From the NCBI RefSeq assembly GCF_033095865.1, contig NZ_AP019365.1:4623501-4687500 (forward strand): a stretch of 64,000 bases of DNA, written 5' to 3'. Within the stretch, counting starts at the first letter, position 1. Each line of letters opens with the position of its first letter. The stretch is from Pseudomonas sp. KU43P. GTDB taxonomy: Bacteria > Pseudomonadota > Gammaproteobacteria > Pseudomonadales > Pseudomonadaceae. The notes under the pieces were generated by a model, which saw only the letters and a list, made by a program, of their open reading frames with translations, was not told the DNA's origin and made no database searches. The translations under genes and the position numbers were made by a program. Below, piece by piece: positions 26,450 to 36,389 of the stretch.

Positions 26450-27466
26450 ATGGACCTCGTAATCGCCCGCCCCGAAGGCCTGTACTGCCCGCCCGGTGAT
26501 TTCTACATCGACCCCTGGCGCCCGGTTTCACGGGCAATCATCACCCACGGCCATGGCGACCATGCCCGCAGCGGTAATCGTCATTACCTGACCGCCACCC
26601 CGGGGGCCGGCATCCTGCGCAGCCGGCTGGGGCCGGACATCGACTTGCAAACCCTGGCCTATGGCGAGCGCATCCAGCACCACGGCGTCACCGTGAGCCT
26701 GCACCCGGCCGGGCATGTGCTGGGCTCGGCGCAAGTGCGTGTGGAATACGAGGGCGAAGTCTGGGTGGCTTCTGGCGACTACAAGGTCGAACCAGACGGC
26801 ACCTGCGCCGCCTTCGAACCGGTGCGTTGCCACACCTTCATCACCGAGTCGACCTTCGGCCTGCCCATCTACCGATGGCCCGAGCAGGCGCAGATATTCG
26901 CGGGCATCAACAGCTGGTGGCGCAGCAACCGCGACCAGGGCAAGGCCAGCGTGTTGTTCTGTTATGCCTTCGGCAAGGCTCAGCGCATTCTCCACGGCCT
27001 GGACCCAAGCATTGGCCCGATCCTGGTGCACGGCGCGGTCGAGCCGCTGAACCGGGTGTACCGTGAGGCTGGCGTGCATTTGCCACCCACCCGTTACGCC
27101 GGCGATATCCCGCGCAACGACCCGCTCATGCGCCAAGCCGTGGTACTTGCACCGCCTTCGGCAGCCGGCAGCACTTGGATGCGGCGTTTCGGCGATTACA
27201 GCGATGCCTTCGCCAGCGGCTGGATGCTGCTGCGCGGTACGCGCCGACGCCGTGGCGTTGACCGGGGGTTCGTGCTTTCCGATCATGCCGATTGGCCGGG
27301 GCTGCTATGGGCCATCGGCCAGACCGGCGCCGAGCGGGTGATGGTCACCCATGGCTCGGTCAATGTGTTGGTGCGCTACCTCAACGAGCAGGGGCTGGAT
27401 GCCCGCCCATTCGTCACCGAGTACGGCGACGAAGATGACGCGCTCATCACAGAGCCCGAGCCATGA
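26450..27466 (+). CDS. Ligase-associated DNA exonuclease (metallo-beta-lactamase fold)
   Basis: A 338-residue nuclease of the MBL/beta-CASP-like family encoded beside bacterial ATP-dependent ligases. The metal-binding motif is THGHGDHARSG (HxHxDH, about residues 33-43). Further ligands follow in HPAGHVLGSAQ and ASGDYK. The C terminus has SDHADWPGL and VTHGSVNVLVRYL. It overlaps the ligase gene by ATGA. The family is proposed to process DNA ends before ligation. The ATG at 26450 lacks a clear ribosome site, but the protein start aligns with the fold. Confidence 0.92.
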   Translation: MDLVIARPEGLYCPPGDFYIDPWRPVSRAIITHGHGDHARSGNRHYLTATPGAGILRSRLGPDIDLQTLAYGERIQHHGVTVSLHPAGHVLGSAQVRVEYEGEVWVASGDYKVEPDGTCAAFEPVRCHTFITESTFGLPIYRWPEQAQIFAGINSWWRSNRDQGKASVLFCYAFGKAQRILHGLDPSIGPILVHGAVEPLNRVYREAGVHLPPTRYAGDIPRNDPLMRQAVVLAPPSAAGSTWMRRFGDYSDAFASGWMLLRGTRRRRGVDRGFVLSDHADWPGLLWAIGQTGAERVMVTHGSVNVLVRYLNEQGLDARPFVTEYGDEDDALITEPEP

Positions 27467-29121
27467 AGGCCTTCGCCGCGCTGTACTTGCGCCTGGATGC
27501 GACCACCTCCAGCAATGCCAAGCTCGAGGCACTGCGTGACTACTTCGCCAGCGCGCCTGCCGAGGACGCGGCCTGGGCGGTGTATTTCCTGGCCGGAGGC
27601 CGGCCTCGGCAATTGGTGCCTACCCGCCTGTTGCGCGAATTGACCACGCAATTGGCCGGGCTACCCGAATGGCTGTTCGAGGAAAGCTATCAAGCGGTGG
27701 GCGACCTGGCGGAGACCATTTCCCTGGTGCTGCCGACCACCTCCCAGGGCAACGACGAAGGTCTCGCCCATTGGGTGGAAGTACATCTGCTACTGCTGCG
27801 CGGATTGCCGCCAGAGGCCATTCGACAACGGCTTCCGCCTCTGTGGGCCCAGCTCGACCGCCCGAGCCTGATGCTGTGCCTGAAGCTGATCACCGGCAGT
27901 TTCCGCGTGGGCGTGTCCAAACTCCTGGTCACTCGGGCCCTGGCACAACTGGCCGGCCTGGACAGCAAGCGCGTGGCACAGCGCCTGGTTGGCTATACCG
28001 ACATCGGCCACCGCCCCACGGCAGACGACTATCAGAAACTGGTCGCTGCCGAGTCGCCCGATGAACACCTGCAGCGTGGCGGCCAGCCTTACCCGTTCTT
28101 CCTCGCACATGCCCTGCAGGCTCCCACCGAGCAGTTCGACGCCTTGCTCGGCGCACCCAGCGACTGGCAGATCGAGTGGAAGTGGGATGGCATCCGCGCC
28201 CAGGTGGTCAAGCGCGATGGGCAGCTGTGGATCTGGTCGCGCGGGGAAGAGCTGGTGACCGACCGTTTTCCAGAGCTGCACAGCCTGGTGCAGACCTTGC
28301 CGGACGGCGTCGTGCTCGATGGCGAAATCCTGGTCTGGAAGGCGGACGCCAGCAATGACATGCTGGCCGTGCAACCCTTCGCCTTGCTGCAGCAACGGAT
28401 CGGGCGCAAGACGCTGGGCAAGAAACTGCTCGCCGACGCGCCGGTGATCCTGCAAGCCTACGATTTGCTGGAATGGCAAGGCGAGGACTGGCGTAACCGC
28501 CAGCAACATGAACGCCGCCAGCAACTGCAATGGTTGGTCGAAACCTATCCGCTGGCCCCCGTGCTGCTTTCGCCGTTGCTTCAAGGCGACAGCTGGGAAG
28601 CACTTGCCGAACAGCGCGAACAGTCGCGCAGCCTGGGCGTCGAAGGGCTGATGCTGAAGCAACGAGAGGCCTTGTACGGCGTGGGCCGGACCAAGGACAT
28701 GGGCCTCTGGTGGAAGTGGAAGATCGACCCGTTCAGTGTCGATGCCGTGCTGATCTACGCACAGCGCGGCCATGGCCGGCGGGCCAGCCTCTACAGCGAC
28801 TACACCTTTGCCGTCTGGAACGCGCCCGCCGGCACGCCGGATCGTGCCCTTGTGCCCTTCGCCAAGGCCTATTCAGGGCTCAGCGATGAAGAAATGCGCA
28901 AGGTCGATGCAATCATCCGCAAGACCACGGTGGAAACCTTCGGCCCGGTACGCAGCGTGACCCCAACCTTGGTGTTCGAACTTGGCTTCGAAGGCATTGC
29001 CTTGTCCAAGCGGCACAAGAGCGGGATTGCCGTGCGTTTTCCGCGCATGCTGCGCTGGCGACTGGACAAGCCGGTGGAGGAAGCCGATGACCTGGCCACC
29101 TTGCAGGCGCTGTTGGCCTGA
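27463..29121 (+). CDS. ATP-dependent DNA ligase
   Basis: A 552-residue ligase with the eukaryal/archaeal-like three-domain layout. An N-terminal DNA-binding domain (1-about 220) precedes an adenylation domain whose AMP-accepting lysine is in EWKWDGIRAQ; motif III is LDGEILVW and motifs IV/V are VEGLMLKQ and WWKWKIDP. An OB fold closes the protein (ALSKRHKSGIAVRFPRMLRWR). Translationally coupled to the exonuclease upstream. Distinct from the essential NAD-dependent LigA; expected to act in DNA repair with the helicase and PdeM encoded just downstream. Confidence 0.94.
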   Translation: MKAFAALYLRLDATTSSNAKLEALRDYFASAPAEDAAWAVYFLAGGRPRQLVPTRLLRELTTQLAGLPEWLFEESYQAVGDLAETISLVLPTTSQGNDEGLAHWVEVHLLLLRGLPPEAIRQRLPPLWAQLDRPSLMLCLKLITGSFRVGVSKLLVTRALAQLAGLDSKRVAQRLVGYTDIGHRPTADDYQKLVAAESPDEHLQRGGQPYPFFLAHALQAPTEQFDALLGAPSDWQIEWKWDGIRAQVVKRDGQLWIWSRGEELVTDRFPELHSLVQTLPDGVVLDGEILVWKADASNDMLAVQPFALLQQRIGRKTLGKKLLADAPVILQAYDLLEWQGEDWRNRQQHERRQQLQWLVETYPLAPVLLSPLLQGDSWEALAEQREQSRSLGVEGLMLKQREALYGVGRTKDMGLWWKWKIDPFSVDAVLIYAQRGHGRRASLYSDYTFAVWNAPAGTPDRALVPFAKAYSGLSDEEMRKVDAIIRKTTVETFGPVRSVTPTLVFELGFEGIALSKRHKSGIAVRFPRMLRWRLDKPVEEADDLATLQALLA

Positions 29122-29201
29122 AGACGAAGCAGTGAGGCACAGTGGCCGATTTTATGCTTCTATCTTTGTCGCACCGTTTTCGCCACGCCCTCAGGACCAC
29201 C

Positions 29202-30317
29202 ATGCACCATTCGACCCACGACCTGCTCTCCCCCGTACCCGGCATCAGCCGCCAATTGCACAGCTTCCACTTCGGCCCCCGCGGTGGCGCCAAGGTGTAC
29301 ATCCAGGCCTCGCTGCATGCCGACGAGCTGCCTGGCATGCTGGTTGCCTGGCACCTCAAGCGCCAGCTCGCCGAACTGGAACAGCAAGGCCGCCTGCGCC
29401 GGGAAATCATCCTGGTGCCCGTGGCCAACCCGGTAGGCCTGGAACAAGTGGTGCTGGACGCGCCGCTGGGGCGTTTCGAGCTGCAGAGCGGTGAGAACTT
29501 CAACCGCAAGTTCGTCGATCTTTCCGACAGCATCGGCGACCAGATCGATGGCCATCTGACCCAAGACCCCGCGCATAACCTTGCATTGATTCGCGAGTAC
29601 CTGCGCCGCGGCCTCGACGCTCACCCGGCCCATACCCCCCTGCAATCGCAACGCCTGACCTTGCAGCGGCTGGCCTGCGATGCCGACCTGGTGCTGGACC
29701 TGCACTGCGACTTCGAAGCCGTCGAACACCTCTACACCACTCCCGAGGCGTGGCCCCAAGTCGAGCCACTGGCTCGCTACCTCGGTGCCCAGGCCAGCTT
29801 GCTGGCCACCGACTCCGGCGGTCAGTCATTCGACGAATGTTTCAGCCTGGTCTGGTGGCAACTGCAGCAACGCTTCGGCAAACGCTTCCCGATCCCGCTG
29901 GGCAGCGTTGCGGTGACCGTCGAACTGCGCGGCCAGGCGGACGTCAGCCACGACCTGGCGGGCAAAGACTGCCAGGCGATCCTCAATTACCTGACCCATG
30001 CCGGCGTCATCGCCGGCAACGCCGCCGCTCTGCCGCCATTGCCACGCGCCGCGACGCCGCTGGCAGCCGTGGAGCCTGTGTCGGCGCCGCTGGGGGGGTT
30101 GCTGGTGTATCACGTGCGCCCAGGCCAGCAGGTGGAGGCCGGGCAGCTGATCGCCGAAGTGATCGACCCGCTCAGCGACCGCGTCACCGCCGTGCGCGCC
30201 GCCCAGCCAGGGTTGCTCTATGCCCGTAGCGTGCGCCGCATGGCGACCGCCGGCATGGTCATCGCCCATGTCGCCGGCGAACAGGTGTTGCGCACCGGCT
30301 ACCTACTGGCCAACTGA
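29202..30317 (+). CDS. Succinylglutamate desuccinylase/aspartoacylase family hydrolase
   Basis: A 371-residue zinc hydrolase of the M14/AstE-AspA family. Zinc ligands are visible in ASLHADELPG (HxxE) and VLDLHCDFEAVEH, with the catalytic-Glu region VAVTVELRGQ. A C-terminal biotinyl-lipoyl-like segment, LVYHVRPGQQVEAGQLIAEVIDP, closes the protein, as in many AstE-like members. The ATG at 29202 has AGGA at 6 bases. It sits inside the ligase-helicase repair set without obvious connection; the substrate (an N-acyl amino acid or peptide) is unknown. Confidence 0.85.
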   Translation: MHHSTHDLLSPVPGISRQLHSFHFGPRGGAKVYIQASLHADELPGMLVAWHLKRQLAELEQQGRLRREIILVPVANPVGLEQVVLDAPLGRFELQSGENFNRKFVDLSDSIGDQIDGHLTQDPAHNLALIREYLRRGLDAHPAHTPLQSQRLTLQRLACDADLVLDLHCDFEAVEHLYTTPEAWPQVEPLARYLGAQASLLATDSGGQSFDECFSLVWWQLQQRFGKRFPIPLGSVAVTVELRGQADVSHDLAGKDCQAILNYLTHAGVIAGNAAALPPLPRAATPLAAVEPVSAPLGGLLVYHVRPGQQVEAGQLIAEVIDPLSDRVTAVRAAQPGLLYARSVRRMATAGMVIAHVAGEQVLRTGYLLAN

Positions 30318-30384
30318 CCCGGTAAAACCAATGCACGTGGCTCAAGGTCTGTAGAAGCACAACCTTGCAAGGATCACACCGCGC

Positions 30385-32847
30385 ATGCCTGCTTCTACCG
30401 ACCTTGCCACTGCCTGGTTCGCCACGCGCGGCTGGAAGCCCTTCGCCTTCCAGCGGCAGGTCTGGGCAGCCGTCGGTCGAGGCGAATCCGGGCTGCTACA
30501 TGCCAGCACCGGGGCTGGCAAGACTTACGCCGTCTGGCTTGCCGCCCTGCGCGCCTTTGCCGAGCCGACACCCGAGCGCCTGCCCCCCGGGCTGCAAGTG
30601 CTATGGATCACGCCCATGCGCGCGTTGGCGGCCGATACCGCACGTGCCTTGCAAGCCCCGCTGGACGACCTTGGCCTGAACTGGACCGTAGCGGTACGCA
30701 GCGGCGATACCAGCAGTGCGGAACGCGCGCGCCAGGCTCGGCGCCTGCCGAGCGCGCTGATCACCACGCCCGAGAGCCTGACCTTGCTGCTGACCCGCGC
30801 CCAGGCCGAAAGCGACTTCGCCAGCCTGCGCTTGGTGGTGGTCGATGAATGGCACGAACTGCTTGGCAACAAACGTGGCGTTCAACTGCAACTCGCCCTC
30901 GCGTGCCTGCGGCGCTGGCGGCCAGGCCTGGTGACCTGGGGCCTTTCGGCTACGTTGGGCAACCTGCCGCATGCCCTCGACGTGCTGTTGCCCCAAGGCG
31001 GCCAACTGGTACGAGGCCGCCAGGACAAACGGCTGGTCGTCGACACCCTGCTGCCACCGGCCATCGAACGCTTCCCCTGGGCCGGGCACATGGGCCTGAA
31101 GATGCTCGACCAGGTCGCCGATGCACTCGATGCCAGTGCCAGCAGTTTAGTGTTCACCAACACCCGCGCCCAGGCCGAACTCTGGTACCAGGCCTTGCTC
31201 GATGCGCGCCCCGACTGGGCCGGGCAGATCGCCCTGCATCATGCTTCGCTGGCCCGTGCAACGCGCGACTGGGTCGAACTGAGCCTCAAGCAAGGGGCGC
31301 TCAAGGCGGTGATCTGTACTTCCAGCCTGGATCTGGGCGTGGACTTTCTGCCGGTAGAGCGGGTGTTGCAGATCGGCTCGACCAAGGGCATCGCTCGGCT
31401 CATGCAGAGAGCCGGCCGTTCAGGGCATGCGCCGGGGCGGCGTTCGCGGATCACCCTGGTACCCACCCACAGCCTGGAGCTGGTGGAAGCCGCCGCCGCG
31501 CGCGAGGCGCTGGCGGCCGGCCATATCGAGGCGCGCCGCTCGCCACGCCTGTGCATGGATGTACTGGTCCAGCATCTGGTCAGCATGGCACTGGGCGCGG
31601 GCTTTCGCCCTGCAGAACTGCTGGCGGAAGTACGCGATACCTGGGCGTTTCGCGACCTGCGCGACAGCCAGTGGCAGTGGGCACTGGGCTTCGTCTGCCA
31701 GGGTGGCAGCTCGCTCAGCGCCTACCCCGATTACCAGCGTGTCGAGGCCCACCCCGACGGCATCTGGCGGGTGGCCAGCGAACGCCTGGCACGGCGACAC
31801 CGCATGGGCATCGGCACCATCGTCAGTGATGCCAGCCTGCAACTCAAGTACTGGAGCAAGGGTGGCGGTGGCAAGCACCTTGGCAGTGTCGAGGAAGCCT
31901 TCATAGCCCGCCTGCGCCCAGGCGACACGCTGGTGTTTGCCGGACGCGTGCTGGAGCTGGTTAGGGTCGAGAACATGACCGCCTACGTACGCCGCAGCAC
32001 GGCTCGCAAGGCCGCCGTGGCGCGTTGGAATGGCGGGCGCATGCCGCTGTCCAGCGAACTGGCCGATGCCTTGGTCGAGCAACTGGATGCCGCTGCCCAC
32101 GGCCGCTACGCCAGCCCGGAAATGCGCGCGGTGCGCCCACTGCTGGCACTGCAGGCACGCTGGTCGGCCTTGCCTACCACGCAGACACTGCTGGCCGAGA
32201 CCTTGGCATCTCGGCAGGGCTGGCACCTGTTCCTGTACCCGTTTGCCGGACGCATGGCCAATTTGGGCCTGGCCAGCCTGATCGCCTGGCGAGTCAGCCG
32301 GCAGCAACCGCTCTCGGTGTCGATCGCGGTCAGCGACTATGGCTTCGAACTGCTCAGCCCAAGCCCGGTGGACTGGGCCTCCCACCTGCCCGCCGCGCTG
32401 TCCACCGAGCATTTGCTGGACGATGTATTGGCCAGTCTCAACGCTGGAGAAATGGCCTTGAGGCGCTTTCGCGAAATTGCCCAGATCGCCGGGCTGGTCT
32501 TCGGCGGCTACCCGGCTGCGCAGAAAAGCACCCGCCAGATCCAGGCTTCGAGTGGGTTGTTCTATGAGGTGTTTCGCAAACACGACGCCCACAACCTGCT
32601 GCTCGGCCAGGCTCGGGATGAAGTGTTGCGCGAAGAGCTGGAAATCGAGCGTTTGCAACGGCAATTACAGAAGATGGGCCAGTTGCAGTTGGACCTTCAA
32701 GTGTTGCAACGGCCAGGGCCGTTGGCCTTCGCACTGCTGGTGGAAGGCATGCGCGAAACGTTGAGCACGGAGAAGCTGGCGGACCGGATTGCTCGGATGG
32801 TGGCAGACCTCGAGAAAGCGGCCATGCGAGGGAATGGTGAACCATGA
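30385..32847 (+). CDS. Ligase-associated DEXH-box DNA helicase (Lhr family)
   Basis: An 820-residue superfamily 2 helicase of the Lhr-core type. Walker A is [14 protein letters not shown] (about residues 37-50). Motif Ia is [11 protein letters not shown], the DEXH box is [10 protein letters not shown], motif III is WGLSATLGN and motif VI is [12 protein letters not shown]. It carries the C-terminal winged-helix and Lhr-specific domains. The gene overlaps pdeM by ATGA. In other bacteria this helicase, the MBL exonuclease, ligase and PdeM form a conserved DNA damage gene set, and the Lhr core translocates 3'-5' on single-stranded DNA. Confidence 0.93.
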   Translation: MPASTDLATAWFATRGWKPFAFQRQVWAAVGRGESGLLHASTGAGKTYAVWLAALRAFAEPTPERLPPGLQVLWITPMRALAADTARALQAPLDDLGLNWTVAVRSGDTSSAERARQARRLPSALITTPESLTLLLTRAQAESDFASLRLVVVDEWHELLGNKRGVQLQLALACLRRWRPGLVTWGLSATLGNLPHALDVLLPQGGQLVRGRQDKRLVVDTLLPPAIERFPWAGHMGLKMLDQVADALDASASSLVFTNTRAQAELWYQALLDARPDWAGQIALHHASLARATRDWVELSLKQGALKAVICTSSLDLGVDFLPVERVLQIGSTKGIARLMQRAGRSGHAPGRRSRITLVPTHSLELVEAAAAREALAAGHIEARRSPRLCMDVLVQHLVSMALGAGFRPAELLAEVRDTWAFRDLRDSQWQWALGFVCQGGSSLSAYPDYQRVEAHPDGIWRVASERLARRHRMGIGTIVSDASLQLKYWSKGGGGKHLGSVEEAFIARLRPGDTLVFAGRVLELVRVENMTAYVRRSTARKAAVARWNGGRMPLSSELADALVEQLDAAAHGRYASPEMRAVRPLLALQARWSALPTTQTLLAETLASRQGWHLFLYPFAGRMANLGLASLIAWRVSRQQPLSVSIAVSDYGFELLSPSPVDWASHLPAALSTEHLLDDVLASLNAGEMALRRFREIAQIAGLVFGGYPAAQKSTRQIQASSGLFYEVFRKHDAHNLLLGQARDEVLREELEIERLQRQLQKMGQLQLDLQVLQRPGPLAFALLVEGMRETLSTEKLADRIARMVADLEKAAMRGNGEP

Positions 32848-33503
32848 ACAGCGCCCTGGTGGTCGAGCATTGCGGTGAGACGCTCTGGCTGCTGCCGGGC
32901 AAGGCCATCTACTGGCCCGCTCGCCAAGCGCTGCTGGTGGCCGATGTGCATATCGGCAAGGCCGCCAGTTATCGGGCGCTGCACCAACCTGTGCCCCGGG
33001 GCACCACCGACGCGACTCTGGTACGCCTGGGTGAGCTGCTGGCCACATACGATTGCAAGCAGCTGGTGATCCTTGGGGATTTCCTCCACGCCCGCACGGC
33101 GCGAGCGCCGAACACACTGGCCAAGCTGCAGGCATGGCGCGAACAGCATGCCGAGCTGCGCATCGTACTGATCCGGGGCAACCACGACCGCCACGCCGGT
33201 GACCCACCTGCCGGGTTGGCCATCGAGGTGATCGACGAACCCTGGCTGGTGGCGCCCTTCGCCTTGCAGCATGAACCCGTGCCGCACCCCCAATACCCGG
33301 TGCTGGCGGGCCATGTGCATCCGGTCTACCTGTTACGCGGGCGGGCCCGGCAGCGCCTGCGGCTCCCGTGCTTTGTGCTCGACGCCCAGGTCAGCCTGCT
33401 GCCGGCTTTCGGAGAGTTTACCGGAGGCTTTACTGTCACACCGAGCGCAGATAGCCGTGTATTCGTCACCGGCGACGGTCACGTGTGGTCGCTGAGCGGT
33501 TGA
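32844..33503 (+). CDS. pdeM: Ligase-associated endonuclease/phosphodiesterase PdeM
   Basis: A 219-residue calcineurin-like metallophosphoesterase. The metal motifs are all present: ADVHIGK (DxH), LGDFLHA (GDxxH), RGNHDRHAG (GNHD) and AGHVHP (GHxH). It overlaps the helicase stop by ATGA. Family members next to this helicase are annotated as ligase-associated DNA damage response endonucleases; the precise phosphodiester substrate is not settled. Confidence 0.92.
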   Translation: MNSALVVEHCGETLWLLPGKAIYWPARQALLVADVHIGKAASYRALHQPVPRGTTDATLVRLGELLATYDCKQLVILGDFLHARTARAPNTLAKLQAWREQHAELRIVLIRGNHDRHAGDPPAGLAIEVIDEPWLVAPFALQHEPVPHPQYPVLAGHVHPVYLLRGRARQRLRLPCFVLDAQVSLLPAFGEFTGGFTVTPSADSRVFVTGDGHVWSLSG

Positions 33504-33716
33504 TCAGGCCACCGGCGCGGGTGGTGGTTCGTCCGGCCTGATGGGATCGCCCGGTTCACTCGGTTCGGGCGGTTGAGGGGTATCGGGTTCGGGCTGGTGC
33601 GGCACCCCCCCGGCCTGCATCGGCAACGGGTGAGCCAGCAACGACCAGGGCAGCAGGCCGACCTGGTTGGGCTGCAGCACAGCCAGCTTCGCGCTGATTG
33701 CGGGATGGAGTTTCAT
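33504..33716 (-). CDS. Hypothetical small protein with Pro-rich tail
   Basis: A 70-residue protein, MKLHPAISAKLAVLQPNQ, then GLLPWSLLAHPLPMQAGG, then a low-complexity tail rich in Pro and Glu (PEPDTPQPPEPSEPGDP). No recognised domain. A good AGGAG lies 8 bases before the ATG at 33716, which argues it is real. Convergent with pdeM, sharing the intergenic point at 33503/33504. Confidence 0.6.
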   Translation of the reverse strand: MKLHPAISAKLAVLQPNQVGLLPWSLLAHPLPMQAGGVPHQPEPDTPQPPEPSEPGDPIRPDEPPPAPVA

Positions 33717-33812
33717 TGGCTGCTCCTGACGAGAGCCGATGCGCCTCATGCACATCGGCACGGTTACCCGTTGGAGTGCCAAAGGCGCGGGGAATTCCCC
33801 GCGCTCGTCGGC

Positions 33813-34379
33813 TCAGGTACGCGGCAGGGTGACGCCGCGCTGGCCTTGGTACTTGCCACCACGGTCCTTGTAGGACACTTCGCACTCTTCATCGGATTGG
33901 AGGAAGAGCATCTGCGCCACACCTTCGTTGGCGTAGATTTTCGCCGGCAGAGTGGTGGTGTTGGAGAATTCCAGGGTCACATGGCCTTCCCACTCAGGCT
34001 CGAGCGGGGTGACGTTGACGATGATGCCGCAACGGGCATAAGTGCTCTTGCCCAGGCAGATGGTCAGCACGTTGCGCGGAATGCGGAAGTACTCGACGGT
34101 GCGGGCCAGGGCGAAGGAGTTCGGCGGGATGATGCAGACATCGCTCTTGACGTCGACGAAGCTGCCGGCATCGAAATTCTTGGGGTCGACAGTGGCCGAG
34201 TTGATGTTGGTGAACACCTTGAATTCGTCGGCGCAACGCACGTCGTAACCGTAGCTGGAGACGCCGAAGGAGATGACTCGGCTGTCCTGCTCGCCGCGCA
34301 CCTGGCGCTCGACGAACGGTTCGATCATGCCGTGTTCCTGCGCCATGCGGCGAATCCACTTGTCCGATTTGATGCTCAT
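33813..34379 (-). CDS. dcd: dCTP deaminase
   Basis: Trimeric enzyme converting dCTP to dUTP for dTMP synthesis; 188 residues, exactly the family length. Signature segments: [61 protein letters not shown] (catalytic Arg-Ser region and Glu in EPEWEG) and a C-terminal [12 protein letters not shown]. The start at 34379 gives [14 protein letters not shown], preceded by AGGA; the longer frame to 34583 is not supported. Divergent from the cold-shock gene. Confidence 0.96.
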   Translation of the reverse strand: MSIKSDKWIRRMAQEHGMIEPFVERQVRGEQDSRVISFGVSSYGYDVRCADEFKVFTNINSATVDPKNFDAGSFVDVKSDVCIIPPNSFALARTVEYFRIPRNVLTICLGKSTYARCGIIVNVTPLEPEWEGHVTLEFSNTTTLPAKIYANEGVAQMLFLQSDEECEVSYKDRGGKYQGQRGVTLPRT

Positions 34380-34707
34380 GGCGGGGTGTCCTGAAGGGTT
34401 GCAAGGTGAAAAACAAGACGCGCATCTTACCGGTCCCAGCGCCCAGGTTAAAGTTCCACGCCGCATCCCGCGCCGGACGGGGCTTGCGGCCGCCGCCGAT
34501 CTGAATTTCATCAAAGGCCATCTTGGAGATTGGCAGGTTGCGGAAAGTGGGTTAAGGTGACGCCACTGTGCTGCACGTGACACCGAGAATCTCTAGTTTG
34601 ATGCACGATCCTGATCGGCCCATCGCTGAATTTTCTGCTCTCTTTGCGCTCAGTCCCGGCCAGGGATTTTCCTGACCGTTTTCAACTTTATCCAAGGAGA
34701 CAGAAAA
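34380..34707. other. Divergent intergenic region dcd / cold-shock gene (328 bases)
   Basis: It holds the dcd ribosome site and, on the plus strand, a long leader of the cold-shock gene ending in the strong site AAGGAGACAGAAAA. Long 5' leaders are usual for cspA-type mRNAs. I could not assign promoter boxes with confidence and saw no small ORF. Confidence 0.5.
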
Positions 34708-34917
34708 ATGTCCAACCGTCAATCCGGTGTTGTTAAGTGGTTCAACGATGAGAAAGGCTACGGCTTCATCACTCCTCAGTCGGGCGATGACCTGTTCGTG
34801 CACTTCAAAGCCATCCAAGCTGACGGCTTCAAAACCCTGAAAGAAGGCCAGGCTGTTACTTTCGTCGCTACCCGCGGCCAGAAAGGCATGCAGGCTGAAG
34901 AAGTTCAAATCGCCTAA
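34708..34917 (+). CDS. CspA-family cold-shock protein
   Basis: A 69-residue single-stranded nucleic-acid-binding protein. Both RNP motifs are intact: KGYGFIT (RNP1) and DLFVHF (RNP2). It starts [17 protein letters not shown]. It has a strong ribosome site, long leader and strong terminator, consistent with high expression. The codon choice is more uniform than in its neighbours, as for highly expressed genes. Related to CapB/CspA of pseudomonads; which paralogue cannot be fixed here. Confidence 0.97.
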   Translation: MSNRQSGVVKWFNDEKGYGFITPQSGDDLFVHFKAIQADGFKTLKEGQAVTFVATRGQKGMQAEEVQIA

Positions 34918-34940
34918 GTCGATTTAGCTTCCTAGCTTTC

Positions 34941-34970
34941 AAAAAAACCCGCCTTCTGGCGGGTTTTTTT
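34941..34970 (+). terminator. Terminator of the cold-shock gene
   Basis: AAAAAACCCGCC-TTCT-GGCGGGTTTTTT, a strong stem with T tract 23 bases after the stop. Confidence 0.93.
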
Positions 34971-35017
34971 ATGCCTGCGTCAAACACAGCCCACAAGCAT
35001 TGAAATAGTACCTCTCC

Positions 35018-35100
35018 CTGTGGGAGCCGGCTTGCCGGCGATAGGAACCGAAGGGGCATTCGCCTGCCTCTGCCTCATCGCCGGCAAGCCGGCTCCCACA
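35018..35100. repeat. REP pair (inverted)
   Basis: Two near-perfect opposite REP copies, TGTGGGAGCCGGCTTGCCGG... (about 35019-35045) and GCCGGCAAGCCGGCTCCCAC (about 35080-35099), between convergent genes. Confidence 0.9.
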
Positions 35101-35138
35101 TCGATCGCACTGGCCTGTGACCCTGCGCAATCGACCGG

Positions 35139-36233
35139 TCAATCTTCGCTGATGGTGATGCTCGGCATCGCCGGCGCTGCCGCTTCCTGCAACACGATGC
35201 GCGCGCCCACCTGACGGGCCAGCTCCTGATACACCATGGCGATCTGGCTTTCCGGCTCGGCGATCGCCGTCGGTTTGCCGCTGTCGGCCTGCTCACGGAT
35301 CACCATCGACAATGGCAACGAGGCCAGTAGCTCGACGCCGTACTGCGCCGCCAGCTTCTCGCCGCCGCCTTCGCCGAACAGGTGCTCGGCGTGGCCGCAG
35401 TTCGAGCAGATGTGCACCGCCATGTTCTCCACCACGCCCAGCACGGGAATGTTGACCTTGCGGAACATCTCCACGCCTTTCTTGGCATCGAGCAGGGCCA
35501 GGTCCTGTGGCGTGGTGACGATCACCGAGCCGGCCACCGGCACTTTCTGCGCCAGGGTAAGCTGAATGTCACCGGTACCTGGCGGCATGTCGATCACCAG
35601 GTAGTCGAGGTCGTCCCAGGCCGTTTGGGTCACCAACTGCAACAACGCCCCCGATACCATCGGGCCACGCCAGACCATGGGCGTGTTGTCGTCGGTGAGG
35701 AAGGCCATGGACATGACCTCCACGCCATGGGCCTTGATCGGCACGAACCACTTCTGTTCGCGAATCTGTGGGCGAGTACCTTCGGCGATACCGAACATCA
35801 CACCTTGGCTAGGGCCATAGATGTCGGCGTCGAGAATACCGACGCGAGCACCTTCGCGCGCCAGCGCAAGCGCCAGGTTGGCGGCGGTAGTCGACTTGCC
35901 GACTCCGCCCTTGCCCGAGGCCACGGCGACGATGTTCTTGACGTTGCCCAGGGCCGGCACCTGCGCCTGCGCCTTGTGCGCAGCGACCACGCAGTCGATC
36001 GACACCTGAGCCGAGGCGACGCCATCAAGGTTCTCGATCGCGGTCTGCAGCACCTGGGCCCAGCCATTCTTGAACAGGCCGGCGGCATAACCGAGCTGCA
36101 ACTGCACAGCAACCTGACCGCCCTGGATATCGATGGCGCGCACGCAACCGGCGCTGACCGGGTCCAGGTTCAGGTAGGGGTCGGTGTACTGGCGAAGCAC
36201 GCCTTCGACGGCGGCGCGGGTGACGACACTCAT
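35139..36233 (-). CDS. apbC: Mrp/ApbC-family FeS-cluster carrier ATPase
   Basis: A 364-residue P-loop protein of the Mrp/NBP35 type that binds and transfers 4Fe-4S clusters. An N-terminal MIP18-like domain ([18 protein letters not shown]) precedes the deviant Walker [10 protein letters not shown] and the cluster-holding Cxx[10 protein letters not shown] (about residue 277 on). The start at 36233 has GGGAG at 5 bases. Convergent with the cold-shock gene and divergent from metG, as in many gamma-proteobacteria. Confidence 0.95.
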   Translation of the reverse strand: MSVVTRAAVEGVLRQYTDPYLNLDPVSAGCVRAIDIQGGQVAVQLQLGYAAGLFKNGWAQVLQTAIENLDGVASAQVSIDCVVAAHKAQAQVPALGNVKNIVAVASGKGGVGKSTTAANLALALAREGARVGILDADIYGPSQGVMFGIAEGTRPQIREQKWFVPIKAHGVEVMSMAFLTDDNTPMVWRGPMVSGALLQLVTQTAWDDLDYLVIDMPPGTGDIQLTLAQKVPVAGSVIVTTPQDLALLDAKKGVEMFRKVNIPVLGVVENMAVHICSNCGHAEHLFGEGGGEKLAAQYGVELLASLPLSMVIREQADSGKPTAIAEPESQIAMVYQELARQVGARIVLQEAAAPAMPSITISED

Positions 36234-36389
36234 GGAGACTCCCATTGGCAAACTGAATGTGAAACAGACGCCTATCCTAACCCGTCAATCGTCAGCAGAT
36301 GCGTGCACGGGGTGAAATATATTCGCGAGCCCTTTATAGTGGCCGATCACCCTCATTTTTACCCGAGCCGAATAAGTAGCCGAGCCACC

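Noticed and set aside
35382..36389. Long plus-strand frame joined to metG, which would add 336 residues
   Set aside because: It is antisense to apbC, has the character of a GC-rich shadow frame, and the HIGH region and usual length place the MetRS start at 36390.
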